From Lelliottia sp. WAP21 (lineage in GTDB: Bacteria > Pseudomonadota > Gammaproteobacteria > Enterobacterales > Enterobacteriaceae), in assembly GCF_020532665.2 (NCBI RefSeq), contig NZ_JAIWPG020000009.1, positions 62,001 through 126,000 on the forward strand: a DNA stretch of 64,000 nt, written 5' to 3'. Below the pieces are notes generated by a model. The model did no database searches, was not told where the DNA came from, and saw nothing but the letters and a program-made list of their open reading frames with translations. Position numbers and translations under genes: made by a program. Positions 36,867 to 45,043 of this stretch are shown piece by piece (position 1 is the first letter of the stretch; each line of letters starts with the position of its first letter).

Positions 36867-37190
36867 TCAATGTGGCGACTTTACCCGAAAATAGTCAGGC
36901 CGGGCCATCAGTTCCCGCTCGATGAGTTCATCAGCAAACAGGGGCGCTTTCCGGTTGATACGCCTCTCCAGATTACGTCTGCGTGCAGCCGCTTTCCGTT
37001 CTTCACTCCAGCGTCTGACCGGCCTGTCATACAGAAAATCCACGCAAACCGCATACCCGGCGCCCGCCACCCACAGTGACATAAAGGACTCAGGCACGGG
37101 CTGCCCTGCCTCCACCACTTCTGACGCCAGTTCAGGTTCACCTGGACAGGGACCGGGACGCTTCCAGCGCAACGAGTAACGCCACTTCAT
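36867..37190 (-). CDS. Arg-rich leading-region protein, unknown
   Basis: 107 aa: MKWRYSLRWKRPGPCPGEPEL.., then SLWVAGAGYAVCVDFLYDRPVRRWSEERKAAARRRNLERRI. Basic and probably cytoplasmic. It starts inside the stop of the 43-aa ORF (ATGA). A broken second copy, including that overlap, lies at the right end of the window, which supports both genes being real units. Confidence 0.65.
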   Translation of the reverse strand: MKWRYSLRWKRPGPCPGEPELASEVVEAGQPVPESFMSLWVAGAGYAVCVDFLYDRPVRRWSEERKAAARRRNLERRINRKAPLFADELIERELMARPDYFRVKSPH

Positions 37191-37318
37191 ACCTGGCTCC
37201 GTGCTGTCAGCTTGTTGGGTACCATCCAGCGCTCCAGTTGTCGGACAGATTCCGGGCTTTCTTTAGCGAGGGCATCAGATTCGACCATCACACACCAGAG
37301 AGGCTGGTTCGCCATCAT
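37187..37318 (-). CDS. 43-aa protein coupled to the downstream gene
   Basis: MMANQPLWCVMVESDALAKE.., ending WMVPNKLTARSQV, overlapping the 37676 gene end in another frame and the next gene by ATGA. The C-terminal 30 residues are preserved in the copy at 63907-64000 (DALAQESPGTVRQLELWMVP..), which argues that it is translated. Function unknown. Confidence 0.5.
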   Translation of the reverse strand: MMANQPLWCVMVESDALAKESPESVRQLERWMVPNKLTARSQV

Positions 37319-37676
37319 CCCAGTCTTTCAGGCTCTTGTTCGCATACGTCCACGCCGCTAAGCCCGTTTCACCGTACAGACGCACCGCGCAGGCTTTGGC
37401 CTCTAACCACGGCTGGACGATGTGGAATGAGAGAAGCGGCTTACTGGTGTGCCAGTCCATCACGCCCTTATCCCAGACGTTTTTGCTCATGGCGCAGAGG
37501 ATGTTGCAGACCTCTTCCGCTTCGTCGTCTTCTGACAGTTGCAGATTCCATACCTGGCAAAGCTCAAGCAGATATGAACGCTGCTCAGCAATGACACAGG
37601 ACTGGCGGGCTTTTGGGTCTGTACCCCATCTTCCGGTAGATTCTGAAGCGGCGATGTTGACGTTTTGTGTGTGCAT
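37275..37676 (-). CDS. Leading-region paralogue 2 (MHTQN.. family)
   Basis: 133 aa starting MHTQNVNIAASESTGRWGTD; paralogue of 35322-35720 with a different C-terminal end (DDGEPASLVCDGRI). First gene behind repeat C. No known domain. The start at 37676 was chosen because the MxTQN signature begins there in all four family members. Confidence 0.65.
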   Translation of the reverse strand: MHTQNVNIAASESTGRWGTDPKARQSCVIAEQRSYLLELCQVWNLQLSEDDEAEEVCNILCAMSKNVWDKGVMDWHTSKPLLSFHIVQPWLEAKACAVRLYGETGLAAWTYANKSLKDWDDGEPASLVCDGRI

Positions 37677-38110
37677 TCTGGTTTTCTCCTTGTCTGGTGA
37701 TGTTTCCATCTCCCGGTGAGTTCTTCGCGGCAAGGGCAAAGTAGCGACGGCGGCCGGAAGACACTCAAGGGGCGGCGACGAATAGTTTTTGCCTGCAAAA
37801 AGTTTTTGGCGACGTGCATTTCACCCCTTGCGGGGCGACGAGCCGGTGCTACGAAAACGCCCTCCGCGCAGAACCCGCGGGAGGTGGTTCGCCGGAGGCC
37901 GGGAGGATGCACACACGCCGGAACGGGAATCGACGAAGGAGAATCGCGGTCCGGACAGAAGAGCAGATGCGGGTATATCGCAGCTACGGTGAAGGCGGCC
38001 TGACCGGAACGGTCGGAGCAAGCCTTGGTATAAGTGTTGCGTCAGGGATTAAACCCGAAGGGCAGAGACATCCTGGCTGGCTCTGTGCGAAGCAGGACAG
38101 CCCGCCCGGA
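37677..38110. repeat. Leading-region repeat C (candidate ssDNA promoter)
   Basis: Third copy. Outer stem CAAGGGG/CCCCTTG (~37766-37830) around the inner hairpin TTTTTGC-CT-GCAAAAA (37786-37801), then GCGACGAGCCGGTGCTAC and the distal block. The outermost pair is A-T in copy A and C-G in copy C, so pairing is kept while sequence changes. From 38111 to 38372 I see only a short tandem repeat (CAATACAGG-type, 38188-38211). Confidence 0.7.
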
Positions 38111-38372
38111 CGCCAGACAAAGCGGTTTAATAATTGCCTTCAGTCCTGCCAATGATGGCCATAAAATTCGTACATCACGCTCACGCAATACAGGCAATAC
38201 AGGCAATACAGTGACAAAAAGTTGCAGACACCAGACGAAAAAAGGGGCAGCCAGCGAACTGACAACCCCTTTATAAAGACGCTTGCGGTATTGACCAGAC
38301 AACAACAACGCTCCCTGAAAAGGCGGACATAACTCCCCCGCCTACAGGTATCTTACTTACCGGATTCGTAAG

Positions 38373-38510
38373 CTATAGAGCCGCCACCTTCCTGTTCGTA
38401 TCCATGTACCGTATTTCGCAGAGCGATTTACGGGTCAGATAAGTGAATATCAGCAGAGTGAGACACACTATTAACACGCACCAGAGCAGGGTACTCCGTG
38501 GCTGTTTCAT
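38373..38510 (-). pseudogene. hok: Hok-family toxin gene, frameshifted near its end
   Basis: Membrane-depolarising toxin of the hok/sok (flm) type: [20 protein letters not shown].. then [23 protein letters not shown] and a TAG. Intact Hok continues xAYESGK; the bases for AYESGK and its stop are present right after but one base out of frame, so a single-base deletion after GCGGCT removed the C-terminus. The overlapping upstream frame ([23 protein letters not shown]) is the usual mok-type modulator ORF, here fused to relE. Confidence 0.8.
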
Positions 38511-38580
38511 AGCTTACTTCTCTGTCAACGCAAAGCAGAGTTAGCACCTTCACTCCGAGGCACAGATGTCCTGCTTTGTT

Positions 38581-38868
38581 TCGGAGAATGCGTTTGACCG
38601 CCTCGCTATAAACTTCCGAGCGTTCTCTTTTCCCAACGGAAATTACGAAGACTACAACCGTTTCGTCTATGACCTGATATACAAGACGATAGCCTGAAGA
38701 CCGGAGCTTAATCTTGTAGCAGTCAGGCATACCACGAAGCTTGTTCGCTTCAATTCGAGGTGACTCAAGAACTTCAGCCAGCTTCTTTTTCAACTGTTCA
38801 CGTACCGTCGAGCCCGGCTTACGTCATTCCTTTAGTGCCCGCTCGTCAAAATCCAGCAAATACGTCAT
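38581..38868 (-). pseudogene. relE: RelE mRNA interferase, nonsense mutation and lost stop
   Basis: Ribosome-dependent mRNA endonuclease toxin, nearly identical to E. coli RelE (LDFDERALKE..., KLRGMPDCYKIKLRSSGYRL, VGKRERSEVYSEAVKRIL). Codon 15, Trp in RelE, is TGA here (38824-38826). After codon 95, where RelE ends, the stop position reads CGA (38581-38583), so the frame runs on to 38428 into the hok leader. The start overlaps the relB stop (TGATG). Full-length toxin should not be made; a restart at MPDCYK would lack the N-terminal helix. Confidence 0.88.
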
Positions 38869-39107
38869 CAGAGCTCATCCAGCGTCACACGTACTGGCTT
38901 AGGATTGCGAAGACGTTCTTTCACTATCTCCACGAGTTCAGCATCTTCATCACTCAGGAGTGTTTGTTTGAATGGCAAACGTTCATTGTCAGCGATATAT
39001 TCAAGCATGAGACGAAGCGCTTCAGAAGGAGTAACACCCATTTTTTCAAGCGCAGCATAAGAACGCGCTTTAAGTTCATCGTCAATACGCAGGTTAATGC
39101 TACCCAT
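38868..39107 (-). CDS. relB: RelB antitoxin
   Basis: 79-aa RelB, as far as I can recall identical to the E. coli K-12 protein (MGSINLRIDDELKARSYAAL.., ending NPKPVRVTLDEL). Ribbon-helix-helix N-terminus for DNA binding and autoregulation, C-terminal RelE-binding segment. Intact, although its partner gene is broken. Confidence 0.95.
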   Translation of the reverse strand: MGSINLRIDDELKARSYAALEKMGVTPSEALRLMLEYIADNERLPFKQTLLSDEDAELVEIVKERLRNPKPVRVTLDEL

Positions 39108-39109
39108 GT

Positions 39110-39160
39110 CTTACACCCCTTGTAATTACAAATGTCGCACTACAACATACTTAGAGCAAG
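39110..39160 (-). promoter_or_regulatory. relBE operator/promoter
   Basis: The palindrome TTGTAATTACAA at 39120-39131, just upstream of relB, matches the RelB-RelE operator of E. coli; promoter hexamers should lie immediately beyond it. Confidence 0.65.
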
Positions 39161-39203
39161 TCACGAAAGAAATCAGAAAACGAGTCGTAAGAGGGTGATC
39201 ACC

Positions 39204-39233
39204 GTCCGCTTTGTGCCAAAAAGCGTAAGTTGC
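39204..39233. repeat. Module-boundary motif 1 (R type)
   Basis: GTCCGCTTTGTGCCAAAAAG then CGTAAGTTGC. Same pattern as 45379 and 48250 (GTGCCA..AGCGGAAGTT). Left edge of the defence-island-like array. Confidence 0.6.
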
Positions 39234-39294
39234 TAATAACAGTTTGTGAGGACCAACGGGGCGAATTAGATTGAGCTCATTTTTCGTGTGCCGA

Positions 39295-39352
39295 GCGTCA
39301 TTCAGTTCTGTTGCAGAGTGAAGACATTACTCCAAACAGAACTGGATGACGC
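39295..39352. repeat. 18-bp inverted repeat at the 3' end of the large gene
   Basis: GCGTCATTCAGTTCTGTT (39295-39312) and its complement with one mismatch (39335-39352), with a small inner stem GAGT/ACTC. It lies 11 bp past the stop of the 1212-aa gene. Could be a terminator without a T-tract or the end of a mobile unit. Confidence 0.5.
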
Positions 39353-39363
39353 AGTCGCTTTTA

Positions 39364-42300
39364 CTAAACCCGCGTTTTCAGGTCAGCTATCAGGAACGCA
39401 ATCGCCACCTCACGATGATCGACACGATATATGGCCAAGTAACCACTGGTCTCAATATCGGGTGGCATTAAAGGTGAGCAGTTCAGGTATGTAAGTGAGG
39501 GTGGACTTTCATGTTCAAGCATAGAGCGGACATAATCGAGTATGGGCTGAATTTCCTCTGCGTAGGAGTAAATGACGTGGAAGTAGAGGTCACAGGTGCC
39601 ATATGAAAGTAGTTTGTCGAAATGCTTCTTGAAGTTTGTCCGGTCAAGACTCTCGCAGACCAGCGCCTCATAAACAGAGAGTTCCTGCCCGGAAATCCTT
39701 ATAACGGCATCTCTCTCGCCAGGATTTCCACTGGCCGTGGTCCCGCCGAGTGACTGGTCTGCAACGTCCCATTTCGCGACGGCGAGGGACGCCCCCAATA
39801 CCTCACGCACGGCGGTATTAAGATCATTCTCCAGCTTTGCTTCATTCGCCGGATTTTTCCGGCCTCGCAGCATTCCGGCCATACGCGGAAGTGTAGCAAC
39901 GGCACGCGAGACCTGCCGGATGAGATATCCCCGAACCCCCTGGTCTGGCGGCCCCAGGATATTTCCAACCAGAGAAGGTGGCAGTTCAGCCAGGTGCTGT
40001 AATGCAACCCTTATGGAGGAAACAAAATCAATATCCACCGATGCCGCTGCGTGTCCCTGGGCAGGGTTTCCCGCATCGAGATCCTCTTTTAGCGCTAAAA
40101 GACGCTTATCATTACTGAACTCCGATATGGCCGCATCAAGTATTGCCATCGCTTCCCCATGGCGGCCCATCTCATATTTTGCCAGCACAACGAGGATTTC
40201 CAGATCAGGGTTGAGAACTTCTCGGCGGCGCTGATAGACACTGTCCAGAGCATCATCCGGTCGCTGCAGGGCAAGTAAGAGAATGCCCCGATTGGCGAGC
40301 AGATTGTTGCTCACGGGATGGCGAGCCCCTGCGATAGTGTGGTTCATTTCAGCAAGAAGAGCCTCTCCTGCCGTCTTGTTAGCGTCTTTTAGTGGTTTCA
40401 AACCAGAACCCGTCAGCTGCTGAACAGCAACCGCATAAAAGTTTTCCCGGAAAGAATCGCTGGCCCCCGGTTGTGATGACAGGCGTTGCAGCACAGCTCT
40501 TGCGTTGACAAGATTGCCTCCCGGTCGCAACAGCTCTGATGTCGCCTTGTAAAAATCAAGCTGGTCTTCCGCTCTTCGCGCAGTTGCAGCATCCATACCC
40601 GGTGGAAGGATCGTGTTATCCAGCGCGACCCAGTGTTCTTCTTTTATCAGCAGCTGTAGCTCCAGACCAAAAAGCGCAAGACGATACTGCTGCGGTGATC
40701 GGCCTAACTCCTCTCTGATGCTTTCAAGGTGCTCACGCGCAAGCGCATACTCGTCAGCGGCCAGCAATGATTCAATTCGATGTTGTATCTCAGGCCAAGT
40801 CCAGAAAGTGGATGCTTCTTCCGGTTTAAGCTGCCGCAGCCGGGCTTTGATTCCCCCTTTTGCCTCAGCAGGCAAAAACTGACAAAGCTCCGCGAGAAGC
40901 ACGGGATCGTCGGACAGGGCGACCGCCTGCAGCAGGGCTTCCTGATTAGCGCTGTCAAGTGTACGCCAGGCGGCAGCAAGATCCTGAGCGGGAGACCCCG
41001 CCTCCTTACTCAAGAAATGACTTGGGCTATACCTGTCGGTTAAGGCCCCAATACGTCCTTTTTCATCGTGTTCGACAACACTGCGTGATACGAGCCATTT
41101 AAGCGCATCGCAGAGCACCGGTGGCACTTCTTCGCCGTGCCAAGCTGAAACAGCACGCGAGAGCAGCCGTACGTGAATTCTCAACGTGCGGGCAACAGAG
41201 GAGCGAATTATTAACTCATCGTCGGCAGACGCCTCAGCTATGAGCTTTCTTCCATCAAATGGGATCAGAAACGCATTGCTGACTGTTTCGTCTTGCTCGC
41301 AAGCCACCGCGACAAGCCACCTCGCCTGGCGTGAAGAAAGCTGGGCCACGTCTGTCCAGTCCAGGTTCAGTTCATGCGCAAACGTTGAATAAAGTGTGAT
41401 CAGCGGAAGGATCTGCGTCTTGGCAACATGAGGAAAGCTGTCCAGACCATCAAGCGCACCTGCAAAACGCGCCCGGGGTATGTTATTTTTATATGCTGCC
41501 TGTCCTACGAGGTGTGAGAGCACTTGGGACTGAACCTCTTTGTTTTGTTTTGCGATCATTCCCAGCAAAAGTTGCCCTACAGGCTTTCTGGAATCGACAA
41601 TAGCCCGTCCGATGCCAGTGCTGTCGGTATAGCACCAGGTAATCAGCGACGCATACTCTTCAGGATCGAGTGATGCATCAGCTAAGTGGTAAGCGATGAA
41701 TGAGAGGGCATCCTGAATCGCATACGTCTTGGTTTGGGCTTCACGCTCTCTAAATCTGTCGCTGGTTCGCCCCGACTTTAGTTGCCATTCGAGCGTCCAT
41801 TTAGCCGCTAGACAGGCCGTGTGCGGGTGCAAAAGCATATCCACCAACAGCTCAGGTTCAGCATCTACCCGAAACTTAAGCTGTAACAGCGCCATTGGAT
41901 GCTCAGCGGCAAAAGACAACAGCCTCCCGGCAGCAGCCTTAATGCTGGATGAAATATCAGTTCTCTCAAGCTCAGAGCAAAGCACACCAAACGCAAAGTT
42001 AACTGCATTTGGGCCATGTCTCTGCATCATAAACCGAGCCAATATCAGGTGTTCTATTTCGCGACTCGCAAGCCAGCCTGCTCGCGCAACCGATGTTTTA
42101 GGAGGCGAAATGTCTCGATTATTGGCAAATCTCAACTCGCTTAATGGGATTGCATAGGTGTCATGGAGCACGCTGGCGTAAGTGGTCAGATCGGTGTCCC
42201 ATTTACCCCACAGTTTCTGACGTTCCAGGACGCGATGTGCAGCTTCACGGCACCACTGCCTCTCTGTTGACGTCCACTGGGTGTCCCATTTTCCAAATCC

Positions 42301-43002
42301 CTGAACAACGTAGCACCAGGAGGACCATTCACGAAAAGCATTGTCTACTGCGGTAGCATCGTCTTCCCTTTCTAGAGGTCCTGTGATCACGTTTGAAACG
42401 CATGTTGCCCCCTGATCTGCAGTGATCTCGTTCTTCACCGATTGGGGCAGCAGCCTCTGACAAAAGTGTTCCCAAAGTCGGCTCAGGAACCAGTCAGGAT
42501 TTTCAAGCGGAACACTCTGTTCAAGTAAGAACTTGTCCAGAATTTTATCGGCCAGCATTTGTATAGATGGCGGTATGGCATCAGTCCGGGGAACGAGACG
42601 GGGAACGCTGAGCCCCTGAAGGAAGGTTTGTGTACTCGGGCTGGGATAGCTGATTAGTGCACGCGTTCCCACAGGCGTGCCCTGCATGACCCAGCGGCAA
42701 CCATCAGAAAATACCCATCCCTGACGTGCAAGTTCGTCAAAAGCAGGACCGCCATCAGCGAGCCGTTCTGGCAACTCGTCCCAGAATCTCTCGATGTCCT
42801 CTGCATCTCCGGGAAACTCCAGACGATAATGCACACAAAGTTCTAGCAGCGTCTGTTCATCGATAGTTTCTTCTGCACCATGGCCTGCATCGAAATGACT
42901 GGGCTTTGGAAGCCAGCGTGCGAACATCTGCCTGAGATCACGACGCACATCTAACGGTGCGTACATCCCTTCAATCGCCTGTACCTCTTCAAATGCTGCC
43001 AC
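39364..43002 (-). CDS. Large protein of unknown family (1212 aa), defence candidate
   Basis: Not recognised. The start at 43002 is a GTG after AGGGAGGGGATC; an open frame continues to 43065. The protein is mostly helical with no signal peptide or membrane helix. I see no P-loop, nuclease or protease motif. The N-terminal ~130 residues are acidic and aromatic (MFARWLPKPSHFD.., LEFPGDAEDIERFWDELPERL). Residues ~880-950 look like TPR units (ANRGILLLALQRPDDALDSV.., AKYEMGRHGEAMAILDAAI). The end (YLNCSPLMPPDIETSGYLAI..VAIAFLIADLK) looks like a separate small domain. It stands alone between two boundary motifs, next to rnlAB and other anti-phage-type genes. Codon use is typical enterobacterial. Confidence 0.75.
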   Translation of the reverse strand: MAAFEEVQAIEGMYAPLDVRRDLRQMFARWLPKPSHFDAGHGAEETIDEQTLLELCVHYRLEFPGDAEDIERFWDELPERLADGGPAFDELARQGWVFSDGCRWVMQGTPVGTRALISYPSPSTQTFLQGLSVPRLVPRTDAIPPSIQMLADKILDKFLLEQSVPLENPDWFLSRLWEHFCQRLLPQSVKNEITADQGATCVSNVITGPLEREDDATAVDNAFREWSSWCYVVQGFGKWDTQWTSTERQWCREAAHRVLERQKLWGKWDTDLTTYASVLHDTYAIPLSELRFANNRDISPPKTSVARAGWLASREIEHLILARFMMQRHGPNAVNFAFGVLCSELERTDISSSIKAAAGRLLSFAAEHPMALLQLKFRVDAEPELLVDMLLHPHTACLAAKWTLEWQLKSGRTSDRFREREAQTKTYAIQDALSFIAYHLADASLDPEEYASLITWCYTDSTGIGRAIVDSRKPVGQLLLGMIAKQNKEVQSQVLSHLVGQAAYKNNIPRARFAGALDGLDSFPHVAKTQILPLITLYSTFAHELNLDWTDVAQLSSRQARWLVAVACEQDETVSNAFLIPFDGRKLIAEASADDELIIRSSVARTLRIHVRLLSRAVSAWHGEEVPPVLCDALKWLVSRSVVEHDEKGRIGALTDRYSPSHFLSKEAGSPAQDLAAAWRTLDSANQEALLQAVALSDDPVLLAELCQFLPAEAKGGIKARLRQLKPEEASTFWTWPEIQHRIESLLAADEYALAREHLESIREELGRSPQQYRLALFGLELQLLIKEEHWVALDNTILPPGMDAATARRAEDQLDFYKATSELLRPGGNLVNARAVLQRLSSQPGASDSFRENFYAVAVQQLTGSGLKPLKDANKTAGEALLAEMNHTIAGARHPVSNNLLANRGILLLALQRPDDALDSVYQRRREVLNPDLEILVVLAKYEMGRHGEAMAILDAAISEFSNDKRLLALKEDLDAGNPAQGHAAASVDIDFVSSIRVALQHLAELPPSLVGNILGPPDQGVRGYLIRQVSRAVATLPRMAGMLRGRKNPANEAKLENDLNTAVREVLGASLAVAKWDVADQSLGGTTASGNPGERDAVIRISGQELSVYEALVCESLDRTNFKKHFDKLLSYGTCDLYFHVIYSYAEEIQPILDYVRSMLEHESPPSLTYLNCSPLMPPDIETSGYLAIYRVDHREVAIAFLIADLKTRV

Positions 43003-43503
43003 GATCCCCTCCCTTTTATAACTGAACACACATGCCCTGCCAGTTGCGACATGTCCGCCTTTCACTCTGCAAAAAATAACTCGGCCGAGCTAAAATTTCT
43101 GCAGCTCAATTTATGATACCGGCTGTATTTTAATGGTCCTGCATCAGATATTGCACCTGGGTCTAGAATGTTACTGACCTGTTCCCCGTTGCTTAGGACG
43201 CTTCAATGTTAGTCATGGTGTTGTGAAATTCCGCTCCTCGCTCAAAGCGGATTTCGGACCCTTCGTCGCGCTGGTACGTCCAGCAGAGTGAGCGTCGAGC
43301 GCCGGGCGTAGCTATGACCCGGCCCCACAATCAATATTTGCCCGATGGCTGCGGGGGGGGGATTTTCTTAAGTGCTAGCGACCTGTAATTCTAGATTGCT
43401 AGATTTAGCAATAGTCAACTTCCAGAGGCGAAACAATCCCACAATTAGACGGCGGGAAATCAATATTGTAGAGTTCCCTAAACCTTACGATGGGAGTGTG
43501 CAA
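43003..43503. other. Non-coding spacer between the large gene and rnlA
   Basis: Divergent promoter region for both neighbours, with a boundary motif at 43226-43251 and a G9 tract at 43353-43361. The frame upstream of rnlA (from 43372) has no start signal. The stretch 43252-43330 is GC-rich and not coding as far as I can see. Confidence 0.5.
43226..43251. repeat. Module-boundary motif 2 (L type)
   Basis: AAATTCCGCTCCTCGCTCAA then AGCGGA. Its first 13 bases are the complement, with one mismatch, of AGGAGCGGAAGTT at 45393-45405, so rnlAB is bracketed by an inverted pair. Confidence 0.6.
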
Positions 43504-44574
43504 ATGGATGGCAGAGATTACAAAAATTTAAATCTAGACAGGGCCTCTATCGAAGCTCATTGCCGCCAGTTTATTGAAACTAAAAATTATGCAATTCAGT
43601 CAATTGGTACACGTCCTGGGGCAGCATCAGGCCTAAGAATGGTATTTGCAAAGCCGGGGGAAGCTTTCGCAACTGTCGATATGTTGACTAATAAGGGTGG
43701 GACAACGACTGTTCAGTACCTTACCGGTGCTAATCCTGAACTCGGCAAAGAACTAGCGGATCATCTTTATGAAACCATCAACCCAGTTGAGTTTGAACAC
43801 GTAAATATGGTTTTGCTGGGCTTTGTTGAGCCAACTGTTTTATCTGTTCTCGAATTGACTGCAGAAGAAGATCATTTCCAGTTCACAGAACATTCTCGTA
43901 ACGCCCACTCCATCGTATGGAAAATTAACTCTGTTACCTATCAGGATGAATTGACCGTAACCCTGCACACTACAACTGGGAAACTCCAGATTCAAGGCCG
44001 CCCCCTGTCATGTTACAGAATTTTCATTTTTAATCTGTCTATTCTTCTGGACATGCAAGGTCTGGAAAAAGTCCTGATCCGTCAGGATGATGGTAAAGCA
44101 TACATTGTCCAGCAAGACGTTGCCCGCGCTCATCTTGCTTGCGTTTTAGGCGATGCTTATCAGAATATTGACCGGGTTGTTGAAAAATTGCTCACGTCCG
44201 GGCTATGTGTTAAACTCGCCGCCCCTACTCTACCGGACTATTGCATGTTGCTTTACCCTGAACTTCGTTCTATAGAGGGTGTCTTAAAGCAACTGATGGA
44301 CAGATTAGGTATGCCGATACAGCAGGACGGTTTTGGGCCTTACTTCGATAAAGCCCCTGGCAGGTTCAGCCTGAAACCTGTGTTTTCTGCGTCTATCAGT
44401 GCCGCGCAAACTAACTGCATCAATGATGCCTATACTTTCTATAACAAGGAACGACATAGCCTGTTCCATATGGAAAGTTCGGTTGAAGGCAGCCGTGTTA
44501 TCTCGGATATGAGCCGATTGATGGGGATAGCCACAAGAGCATGGGTAATAATTAAGGAACTATATATTGTTTGA
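43504..44574 (+). CDS. rnlA: RnlA toxin (RNase LS)
   Basis: Endoribonuclease toxin of the RnlAB system, 356 aa (E. coli: 357), which degrades phage T4 mRNA when RnlB is lost on infection. Recognised from YKNLNL.RA.IE, IQYLTGAN-like VQYLTGANPELGKELADHL, NPVEFEHVNMVLLGFVE, GKLQIQGRPLSCYRIF, LAAPTLPDYCMLLYPELR and the end ATRAWVIIKELYIV. HEPN-type C-terminal part with YNKERHSLFHM. The ATG at 43504 follows GGGAGTG. Overlaps rnlB by 8 bp. Confidence 0.95.
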   Translation: MDGRDYKNLNLDRASIEAHCRQFIETKNYAIQSIGTRPGAASGLRMVFAKPGEAFATVDMLTNKGGTTTVQYLTGANPELGKELADHLYETINPVEFEHVNMVLLGFVEPTVLSVLELTAEEDHFQFTEHSRNAHSIVWKINSVTYQDELTVTLHTTTGKLQIQGRPLSCYRIFIFNLSILLDMQGLEKVLIRQDDGKAYIVQQDVARAHLACVLGDAYQNIDRVVEKLLTSGLCVKLAAPTLPDYCMLLYPELRSIEGVLKQLMDRLGMPIQQDGFGPYFDKAPGRFSLKPVFSASISAAQTNCINDAYTFYNKERHSLFHMESSVEGSRVISDMSRLMGIATRAWVIIKELYIV

Positions 44575-44938
44575 AATCGCTGGTGTTAACGTCTCAGGAT
44601 CTCTCAAAGCTGTCGTCATGGCGACCAGCTACGAGAACCCTTTGTCTTCAGTTAACGAAATTGAAGCGAGGCTGTCTAACCTTCTGGGCAGCAATGAAAC
44701 TGGTGATGTCCTTTTCGACCTCTTGTGCGCTAACGGACCAGAGTGGAACCGCTTTGTTTCGCTCAAGATGGAATATGGCCGTATCAAGCTCCATACGGCA
44801 AAAATTATTGATGAGCAGGATATTCCTGTTCAGGTCCTGAGCAAGCTGACTTTTACGTTACGCAACCACCCTGAATACTTGGAAGAGTCTGTGTTATCCC
44901 CGGATGACATACGCCACGTTCTATCAGCGAATATGTAG
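44567..44938 (+). CDS. rnlB: RnlB antitoxin
   Basis: 123-aa antitoxin that blocks RnlA; length and sequence (NVSGSLKAVVMAT, NPLSSVNEIEARLS, LFDLLCANGPEWNRFVSL, LTFTLRNHPEYLEESVLSPDD) match E. coli RnlB. The start is a TTG inside the end of rnlA, so translation is coupled to the toxin. Confidence 0.95.
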   Translation: MFEIAGVNVSGSLKAVVMATSYENPLSSVNEIEARLSNLLGSNETGDVLFDLLCANGPEWNRFVSLKMEYGRIKLHTAKIIDEQDIPVQVLSKLTFTLRNHPEYLEESVLSPDDIRHVLSANM

Positions 44939-44989
44939 CCCGTTCTTCCCCTCTTCTTCAATGCCAAATCACGCTATCTGCTTTGTTAA

Positions 44990-45011
44990 CCCCCGCCATA
45001 AATAGCGGGGG
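44990..45011. terminator. Hairpin after rnlAB
   Basis: CCCCCGC-CATAAATA-GCGGGGG, 51 bp after rnlB, followed by AATATATTCC. Probable terminator, although the T-tract is poor. Confidence 0.55.
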
Positions 45012-45043
45012 AATATATTCCTCAACGTCTCTTACCGCGCCGA

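Noticed and set aside
38188..38211. Short tandem repeat considered as CRISPR or iterons
   Set aside because: Only 2-3 units of ~10 bp with no spacers; no CRISPR array was seen anywhere in the window.
38042..38308. 88-codon minus-strand ORF next to leading repeat C
   Set aside because: Overlaps the repeat, lacks a good start, and crosses a short tandem repeat; probably chance.
39295..39352. Integron attC site
   Set aside because: The inverted repeat lacks the RYYYAAC/GTTRRRY core sites and there is no integron integrase.
43372..43503. Longer rnlA starting at 43372
   Set aside because: The upstream frame has no start signal and no similarity to RnlA; the ATG at 43504 has a good ribosome site and aligns with the E. 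coli protein.
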